The translations under genes and the position numbers were made by a program. A stretch of 64,000 bases of DNA from Halococcus qingdaonensis (GTDB lineage: Archaea > Halobacteriota > Halobacteria > Halobacteriales > Halococcaceae): contig NZ_CP101943.1 in the NCBI RefSeq assembly GCF_024508235.1, forward strand, positions 2,267,112 through 2,331,111, given 5' to 3'. Every line of letters begins with the position of its first letter. Positions within the stretch are counted from its first letter, which is position 1. Under the pieces are notes generated by a model. The model did not search any database. It was given only the letters and a program-made list of their open reading frames with translations, and was not told the DNA's origin. Shown one piece after another: positions 58,731-64,000 of this stretch.

Positions 58731-59135
58731 ATGAACCCCATGCGCTCGCGAGCACTCGCCGCAGCCGCCGGCGGTCTCGCCGGCGGCGCGACGTTCGTCT
58801 GGCTCGTCGCCGATCTCGCGCTCGCGGGTACCATCGCTCTGACCTGGGCGGTCGGGGTCCGGCTCACGCTTCGCTATCGATGGCTGCTCTCGATGCGAGC
58901 CGAGACGCGCCGTGTGTCCCTTTGGTCCGGCGCGTTTGCCGCGCTCGTCACCCTCAGTGCGTTCTTCGGCGTTGGTCCGTCGCTCCCGTTGTCGGCCGAA
59001 CTCCGCTTCGCGCTCGGGCTGCTGGTCGTCGGTGTCGGCTACGCGTCGGTGACCCTCGGCGTGGCGATGGCGAGCGGCCGTACCGACGATGCACCACGCG
59101 AGTCACGGGAGGGAACCGAGGCGGGCTCGTCCTGA
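58731..59135 (+). CDS. Three- to four-TM protein, unknown
   Basis: A 134-residue protein, helices about 8-25, 28-42, 62-80 and 91-112. It starts MNPMRSRALAAAAGGLAGG and ends in a charged tail. It is 49 bp after cstA and may be a small partner; position is the only support. Confidence 0.5.
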   Translation: MNPMRSRALAAAAGGLAGGATFVWLVADLALAGTIALTWAVGVRLTLRYRWLLSMRAETRRVSLWSGAFAALVTLSAFFGVGPSLPLSAELRFALGLLVVGVGYASVTLGVAMASGRTDDAPRESREGTEAGSS

Positions 59136-59136
59136 T

Positions 59137-60372
59137 TCATCCACCGACGACCAGCGCCAGCCCGCGATACAGTCCGAACCCGACGGCGAGCGTTCCGACG
59201 AGCGTTCCGAGCCAGGCGAGCACGGTGAAGCCGATCTTGCGTGCCGAAACACCCGTCGAGCCCACGACGAGACCGCTGCCGATGACGCCGCCGATGATGA
59301 CGTTGTTGAACGAGAACGGGATCCCGAGCGCGATGGCGGTCTGTGCGATGAGAAAGCCGGGGATCAGCGCCGCGATCGATCGCCGAACGCCGAGCTGTGA
59401 GTACTCGCGCGAGACGGCCTGGAGCAGGCGTGGCGACCCCATCCAGGCACCGAGGAGGATACCGAGCGCCCCGAGTCCAAGCAGGACGATCCCGGGCGTT
59501 CCGAACGAGTCGAACAGGGGCTCCAGCGGGCCGGTGGCGAGCCCGACCTGGCTGCCGCCGGAGGAGAACGCCACGATCGCACCGAGACCGATCAGGAACT
59601 TCCTGATGCCGGCGTCCACCGAGTGGCGCATCTCGCGGCGTACGAAGACGAAGACTAGGACACCGACCACGAGGCTCGTGCCGAACGCGAACGCGTCGTA
59701 TGACCCGAACAGCGCCGGCGCACCGCCGAGCGAGCGCGAGAGATAGTCCGCGAGCGTCCCCGTCCCGCTCGCGGCAGGGATGAACGTAAACTCGACGTTC
59801 GCGAGAACGAAGCCGACGACGGCGCTGAGAAGCGACACGCTGAGTTCCTCGGGGACGTCCTCGCGGCGCAGTAGGGTCGCCGTTACGTAGGCGATCGTCG
59901 CCGAGACGAACGGCACCGCCACCCAGAACAGGCCGAGTCGCTGGTAGGTGTCGTAGGCGGGCGCGCCGCCGAGGGCGAGCCCCGCACCGACGACCGCACC
60001 CGTCGTGGCGAACGCCGCAGGGATGGGGTAGCCGGTGCGGACCCCGATCGCGATGAACCCTGCTGCCGTCAGGAGAGCGGCGATCGCGGCCAGCGGCGAG
60101 ATCGAAACACCGTCGATGAGCCCCTTGCCGACCGTTTCGGAGATGCTACCGCCCTGTGCGAGTGCGCCGAGCGCGGCGAACGTCCCGATGAAGAAGGCCG
60201 CGCGCATCGTCGGGAGCGCGTTTGCGCCGACCGCCGGGGCGAAGGGTGGCGAGTTCGACGAGGCACCGAGCGCCCACGCCATCCCGAGGCTCGCGAGCAC
60301 CGCCGCGCCGGCCACGAGCAGCGACGCCGACGCCTGGAGGACGATCGTCACCGGCGGTGTCCCGAGAACCAT
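59137..60372 (-). CDS. pit: Inorganic phosphate transporter, PiT family
   Basis: A 411-residue transporter with about ten helices. The PiT halves show [21 protein letters not shown] near the N-terminus and [20 protein letters not shown] near the end, matching the duplicated ProDom signature around GANDxxN-type loops, here GASSNS and [15 protein letters not shown]. It moves phosphate with a cation. The start at 60370-60372 (MVLGTPP) is chosen because the N-terminal helix begins there. Confidence 0.87.
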   Translation of the reverse strand: MVLGTPPVTIVLQASASLLVAGAAVLASLGMAWALGASSNSPPFAPAVGANALPTMRAAFFIGTFAALGALAQGGSISETVGKGLIDGVSISPLAAIAALLTAAGFIAIGVRTGYPIPAAFATTGAVVGAGLALGGAPAYDTYQRLGLFWVAVPFVSATIAYVTATLLRREDVPEELSVSLLSAVVGFVLANVEFTFIPAASGTGTLADYLSRSLGGAPALFGSYDAFAFGTSLVVGVLVFVFVRREMRHSVDAGIRKFLIGLGAIVAFSSGGSQVGLATGPLEPLFDSFGTPGIVLLGLGALGILLGAWMGSPRLLQAVSREYSQLGVRRSIAALIPGFLIAQTAIALGIPFSFNNVIIGGVIGSGLVVGSTGVSARKIGFTVLAWLGTLVGTLAVGFGLYRGLALVVGG

Positions 60373-60508
60373 ACTGTCCGCGCGAACGCTCCGACGACCG
60401 ACGAACATCGACACATGCCGACCATTATCATGGTTTTCCGCGGAGGGAAAAAGCGTCGTCGCTCGGCGACACAAAAGACCTATGCGCGCGAGGCGGCCAG
60501 TCCGGGCC

Positions 60509-60886
60509 ATGAGCCGGACGGAATCGGCCGTCGACGTCGCTTTCGGCGATGACGGGTTGGTGACGGTCGTCGCACAGGACGCGGCCTCCGGACAGGTGCT
60601 GATGGTCGCCCACGCCTCCCCAGAGGCCGTCGAGCGCACTCACGAGACAGCGCTCGCCCACTACTACTCCCGCAGCCGCGACGAGCTCTGGCAGAAAGGG
60701 GAGTCGAGCGGCCACGTCCAGCACGTCGAGGAGATACGGGTCGACTGCGACGGCGACGCGCTCCTCTATCGCGTCAGCCAGGAAGGCGGGGCCTGTCACA
60801 CTGGCCACGAGAGCTGTTTCTACCGCACGCTCGACGGCGATATCGTCGGCGAGCGCGTCTTCGATCCCGACGCAGTGTATGACTGA
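60509..60886 (+). CDS. hisI: Phosphoribosyl-AMP cyclohydrolase
   Basis: A 125-residue HisI, opening the adenine ring of PR-AMP in histidine synthesis. [20 protein letters not shown] is the hallmark; zinc ligands are C80, C96 and C103 (CHTGHESC), with D79/D81 around magnesium. The HisE domain is not fused. Start is 60509 (an ATG at 60482 is also open). Overlaps the next gene by 8 bases. Confidence 0.95.
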   Translation: MSRTESAVDVAFGDDGLVTVVAQDAASGQVLMVAHASPEAVERTHETALAHYYSRSRDELWQKGESSGHVQHVEEIRVDCDGDALLYRVSQEGGACHTGHESCFYRTLDGDIVGERVFDPDAVYD

Positions 60887-62003
60887 GAGTACGGCCGACC
60901 TCGCCGAGGAGCTCGCCGCGGCACACGAGTCCTGCGAGGAAATCGATGCCGAGATAGCCGAACACGGCGAGGCAGCGCTCGAAACGCTCGCCGACGCCCA
61001 CGACCGCGCGACGACGTTGCTCGATAGCTACGAGGAGCGCGCAACCGGCACGGGCGATTTCGAGTCGTTCGTCGAGTTCCAGGAGTCGTTCGACGAACTC
61101 GTCGACTCGCTCGACGAGGACATGGCTCTGCGATCGGCGTTCGAGGACGCGAACGATCGCTTCGACAAGCGCCGGCTCTCGGCGAGCGATTTCGCGGCCG
61201 CCCGTGACGCGCTCGCGCCGGTCGCCGAACGCGTCGAACTGCTCGACAAGCGTGCGCGACGCCGTGAGCGGTATCGGGAGGCGCGCCGGCACGCGGTCGT
61301 CCGCCGCGACGAGCTCGACGAGGAGATCGCCGAGCTGGAGCGGCTCGCCTCGCTCTCGGACGTCGATCTCGACGCGCCGATCGCCGAGCTTCGAGAACCC
61401 GTCGAGAACTACGACGAACGGGTCAGGGCGGCGTTTCGACGGTTTAGGAACGAGGCGAGCGCGCGCGACGTCCTCCGGTTCGTCGAGCGCACCGAACAGT
61501 ACCCGCTCGTCCCGTTTCGCCCGCCGCCAGACGACCTCCACGAGTACGTCGAGACGAGCCCTGTCGGCACCGAATCGCTCACGCAGCTCGTCGACTACGC
61601 CGACTACTCGCCGTCGAAGCTCGCCCACTACGTCGACGATCCAGAACGACTCCGGAAGAACGTCGCCATCCACAGGAGCTATCTCGACGGACTCGACGCG
61701 ACGGCGCTCGGGATCGGCTGGCCACCGCCGCCCGCCCTCGACTGTCGCTTTCTCCTGAACGAACTCGTCTCGGTCGTCGACCGATTCGCGCCGGACGACG
61801 TGGTGAAAACCCTCCACGAACTCCGTGCGTTCACCCGCGAGGAGCGCTACGAACAGCTCCAGCGCGCCGCGATGGCTCGCGAAGAACTCACCGAGCGCGA
61901 ACGCGAACGTCTCGCCGCCGGCACGGTCGAGGACGAACTGGCGAGTGCAAAAGCGGATCGTGAACGACTCGTGGCGGCGCTCTCATCCCATCCCGGCCCC
62001 TGA
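60879..62003 (+). CDS. DUF7118-type coiled-coil protein
   Basis: A 374-residue protein dominated by acidic coiled coil (1-160, [20 protein letters not shown] onward) and a C-terminal helical part with LPxxP-like [21 protein letters not shown] recall it as haloarchaeal DUF7118. It shares an 8-base overlap with hisI, so is co-transcribed with it; any link to histidine synthesis is unproven. Confidence 0.6.
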   Translation: MTESTADLAEELAAAHESCEEIDAEIAEHGEAALETLADAHDRATTLLDSYEERATGTGDFESFVEFQESFDELVDSLDEDMALRSAFEDANDRFDKRRLSASDFAAARDALAPVAERVELLDKRARRRERYREARRHAVVRRDELDEEIAELERLASLSDVDLDAPIAELREPVENYDERVRAAFRRFRNEASARDVLRFVERTEQYPLVPFRPPPDDLHEYVETSPVGTESLTQLVDYADYSPSKLAHYVDDPERLRKNVAIHRSYLDGLDATALGIGWPPPPALDCRFLLNELVSVVDRFAPDDVVKTLHELRAFTREERYEQLQRAAMAREELTERERERLAAGTVEDELASAKADRERLVAALSSHPGP

Positions 62004-63362
62004 TCAGCCGTCGAGCGCGCGATCGAGTCGGTCGCCGATGCCGTCGGCGAGTTCGTGGGCGCGTGCTTCGGAGCCGGCCTCGGTGTAGATGCGCACGACG
62101 GGTTCGGTGCCGCTTTCGCGGACGAGCAGCCAGGCATCGCCGAAGTCGAGTCGGTAGCCGTCGGTGTCGTTCAGTTCGCCCTCGCTCTCGTCGGCGTACG
62201 CTGCAGCGGCGGCGAGCAGCGTCGCACGGTCGGCGTCGCTTTCGTAGCCGACGGTCGTCCGCACGTTGTGGTAGCCACCGACCGCCTCGACGACCGCGCT
62301 CGCCGAGCGATCGGCGAGCAGTTCGAGGAAGCGAGCCGCGGTGTACGCGCCGTCACGGGCGAGCCGATGGTCGGGAAAGAGCACGCCACCGTTGCCCTCG
62401 CCGGCGATCGGCACCGAAACGCCGTCGTCGTGGAGTTCGCGTACCCGTGAGATAATGCGCGTGCTCCCGACGGGCGTGAGTTCGAGCGTCGCACCCGCCT
62501 CGCTGGCGACGTCGACCAGTCGTTGCGAGACCGTCACCGCCGAGACGGTGCTGTCGCCGTCGTCGAGCGTCGCGTCGGCCAGTACCGCGAGCGTCGCGTC
62601 GCCCTCGATGTAGTTCCCGTACTCGTCGAAGAAGATCGCCCGATCGGCGTCGCCGTCGTGGGCGATGCCGACGTCGGCGTCCGTTGCGCGCACCAGCCGA
62701 CCGAGGTCCGTGAGATGTTCCGGTACTGGCTCGGGATCGCGCCCCGGGAAGCTCCCGTCGCGCTGTGCGTTGACCGTGTGGACCTCGCAGCCGAGTTTCC
62801 TGAACAATCCCGGGCTGGTGAGCGACCCCGCCCCGTGACCGGGATCGAGCGCCACGGTGAGATCGGCCGCGGCGATCCGCTCGCGATCGATGGCTGCGAC
62901 GACCTCCTCAACGTACTCGCGGCGCGCGCTCGTCACCTGACGAGTGTTCCCCGTCCCGTCCCAGCGAGCGTGCTCGAACGTCCCGTCGTCAAGCAGTTCC
63001 TCGACCTGCTCCAGCCGGTCGACGCCGAACTCGACACCGTCGCTGCCGACGAGTTTGATCCCGTTGTACTGTGGCGGGTTGTGCGAGGCGGTGATCATCA
63101 CCGCCGGCACCCCCTCGCGCTCGGCGTACGACTGCAGAGCCGGCGTCGGCAGCGCACCCAATCGATCGACGTCGCTGCCGGCGCTCGCGAGTCCGCTCGC
63201 CGTCGCGTCGGCGAGCATCTCGCCCGTCGCACGCGTGTCCCGCCCGACGGCCGCCTGGCCGTCGACGAGCGTCCCGACGGCCAGCCCGATCCGCAGACAG
63301 AGCGTCGGCGTCACCTCCTCGTTCGCGACCCCGCGAATCCCACTCGACCCGAACAGTTGCAT
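62004..63362 (-). CDS. glmM: Phosphoglucosamine mutase (alpha-D-phosphohexomutase)
   Basis: A 452-residue phosphohexomutase. The phosphoserine is S93 in TASHNPPQYNG; magnesium is bound by DGDADRAIFFDEYG; the sugar loop is GEGNGGVLFPDH, and the phosphate-binding loop RESGTEPVVRIY ends it. GEGNGG favours glucosamine-1-phosphate over mannose forms. Start at 63360-63362 (MQLFGSSGIRG); an ATG three codons upstream is also open. Confidence 0.9.
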   Translation of the reverse strand: MQLFGSSGIRGVANEEVTPTLCLRIGLAVGTLVDGQAAVGRDTRATGEMLADATASGLASAGSDVDRLGALPTPALQSYAEREGVPAVMITASHNPPQYNGIKLVGSDGVEFGVDRLEQVEELLDDGTFEHARWDGTGNTRQVTSARREYVEEVVAAIDRERIAAADLTVALDPGHGAGSLTSPGLFRKLGCEVHTVNAQRDGSFPGRDPEPVPEHLTDLGRLVRATDADVGIAHDGDADRAIFFDEYGNYIEGDATLAVLADATLDDGDSTVSAVTVSQRLVDVASEAGATLELTPVGSTRIISRVRELHDDGVSVPIAGEGNGGVLFPDHRLARDGAYTAARFLELLADRSASAVVEAVGGYHNVRTTVGYESDADRATLLAAAAAYADESEGELNDTDGYRLDFGDAWLLVRESGTEPVVRIYTEAGSEARAHELADGIGDRLDRALDG

Positions 63363-63790
63363 TCGAGTCACCTGACGGCCCGACTCACAAATCGCTTCCG
63401 ACCCACCTTTTTGCTGCGGGGGATCGCGCGCTTCGCGCGCTCAACCCCTTGCAAAAATCTGGACCAAAAACTGCCGCTCACTCGCGGTGCTCGTTCGCGG
63501 TGTTCTCGTGAACGACCGTAGGGAGTGAACGAGAGCCAGAGAGACGCGAAGCGTCTCCCGTGAACCGCGCTCGCTTCGCTCGCGCGGACGCATCCACCAC
63601 CGCAACCGCAAACCGCAGCACCACGAAGCCCTCGGCTCACTCGCTGCGCTCGTTCGCCTCGCCCTTCATCCACCAGGAAAGCACGGCTCTCCTGAGCCTG
63701 CGGTCGCTTTGCGACCGCAGACGCCGGGCACCACAGCCGCCGGCGCGGCCGCGCCGGAACGCTTTCGCCGTTCGGCGTGCGCATCCGTGC
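63363..63790. other. 428-bp intergenic region with repeated module and hairpins
   Basis: No gene. Contains the inverted counterpart (63443-63678) of the 51.2-51.5 kb module, TTC/GAA-loop stems at 63426-63440 and 63541-63557, and the GCATCCGTGC just before the next ATG. Confidence 0.65.
63443..63678 (-). repeat. Intergenic module, copy 2
   Basis: Inverted relative to 51243-51454: 27/30 identical at one end and 22/22 at the other. Confidence 0.6.
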
Positions 63791-64000
63791 ATGAGCAGTA
63801 TCGACGAAAAGCGCGTCCACGGCGCGAACACCGAGCCGACGGCGCTGTTCGTCGCCAGCGACATCGGCCTCACCCGCGTCTCGGTCGCCGGCGAGCGCGT
63901 GGGCGAGATCGAACTCCGCGATCGTCGCCCGGCCCACGATCTCGCCGTCGACGAAAAGCTGGCCGTGGCGACCGACGAGGACGTACTGATCGGCGACTCG
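63791..64000 (+). CDS. HVO_0234-family beta-propeller protein, N-terminal fragment
   Basis: An ATG at 63791 opens 70 codons to the window end. MSSIDEKRVHGANTEPTALF, VASDIGLTRVSVAGERVGEI and LAVATDEDVLIGDS match the start of a haloarchaeal family I recall as HVO_0234 beta-propellers, whose repeats begin with A(V)ATDEDV. Function unknown; truncated by the window. Confidence 0.7.
   Translation, partial: MSSIDEKRVHGANTEPTALFVASDIGLTRVSVAGERVGEIELRDRRPAHDLAVDEKLAVATDEDVLIGDS

Overview
This window looks like a chromosomal segment of an extremely halophilic archaeon (class Halobacteria). The evidence is high GC, very acidic proteins, TATA-box promoters with short or absent leaders, one archaeal TBP, PCNA, RFC-type clamp loader and thermosome each, the haloarchaea-specific RNA polymerase epsilon subunit, a start typical of HVO_0234-family beta-propeller proteins, and many small two-CxxC zinc proteins. 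I cannot name the genus from sequence alone. About 75 protein genes and two tRNAs (Thr-GGT, Ser-GGA) are packed with short gaps. No CRISPR array, rRNA operon, intact insertion sequence or prophage was seen.

Layout. 1-15.6 kb is mostly core: a GH26-like glycosidase fragment, a DUF7282-type surface protein, an RFC small-subunit-like ATPase, a tRNA G10 methyltransferase, tbp, hisG, a short GlpA-like oxidoreductase, an SAH/MTA deaminase, a secreted sugar dehydrogenase, ahcY, hjc, a TrkA protein, an Azf-like SDR, an SGNH hydrolase and a cyclodeaminase-family protein. 15.7-24.9 kb is an accessory respiratory island. It ends in a quinol-type nitric oxide reductase and holds a 12-TM heme-copper-oxidase-like protein, a cupin, three single-domain DUF2249 proteins, an HTH_10 regulator, a GNAT with a four-cysteine head, a CGCGG-type (putative RiPP) protein and an orphan glutamyl-tRNA-reductase-like dimerization domain. 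Almost every transcription unit there carries the inverted repeat CCGAAC-N2-GTTCGG, usually 36-45 nt before the start codon. This is the main discovery candidate of the window.

25-38 kb: PhaB/FabG-type reductase, rpoeps flanked by a 43-bp direct repeat, PadR regulator, tRNA-Thr, enoyl-CoA hydratase, nadE, isochorismatase, DUF63, deoC, an HTH/zinc-ribbon regulator, a tRNA methylthiotransferase, a CDF transporter and a HIT hydrolase. 38-49 kb: pheA, Hsp20, a bacterial-type leuS, an alanine dehydrogenase-family protein, tandem lipoproteins, thermosome and nucleoside phosphorylase. 49-64 kb: tRNA-Ser with duplicated 3' fragments, threonine ammonia-lyase, pcn, rlmE, upp, an ArsA/Get3 ATPase, cstA, a PiT phosphate transporter, hisI, glmM and the start of an HVO_0234-family beta-propeller gene.

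Working together: MTA/SAH deaminase and AhcY belong to methyl-cycle salvage; PCNA, RFC-like ATPase and Hjc to replication and repair; hisG and hisI to histidine synthesis; upp, deoC and the phosphorylase to nucleoside salvage. The 15.7-24.9 kb island is best read as one anaerobic (nitric-oxide or low-oxygen) regulon with its own HTH_10 regulator and several uncharacterised small proteins.
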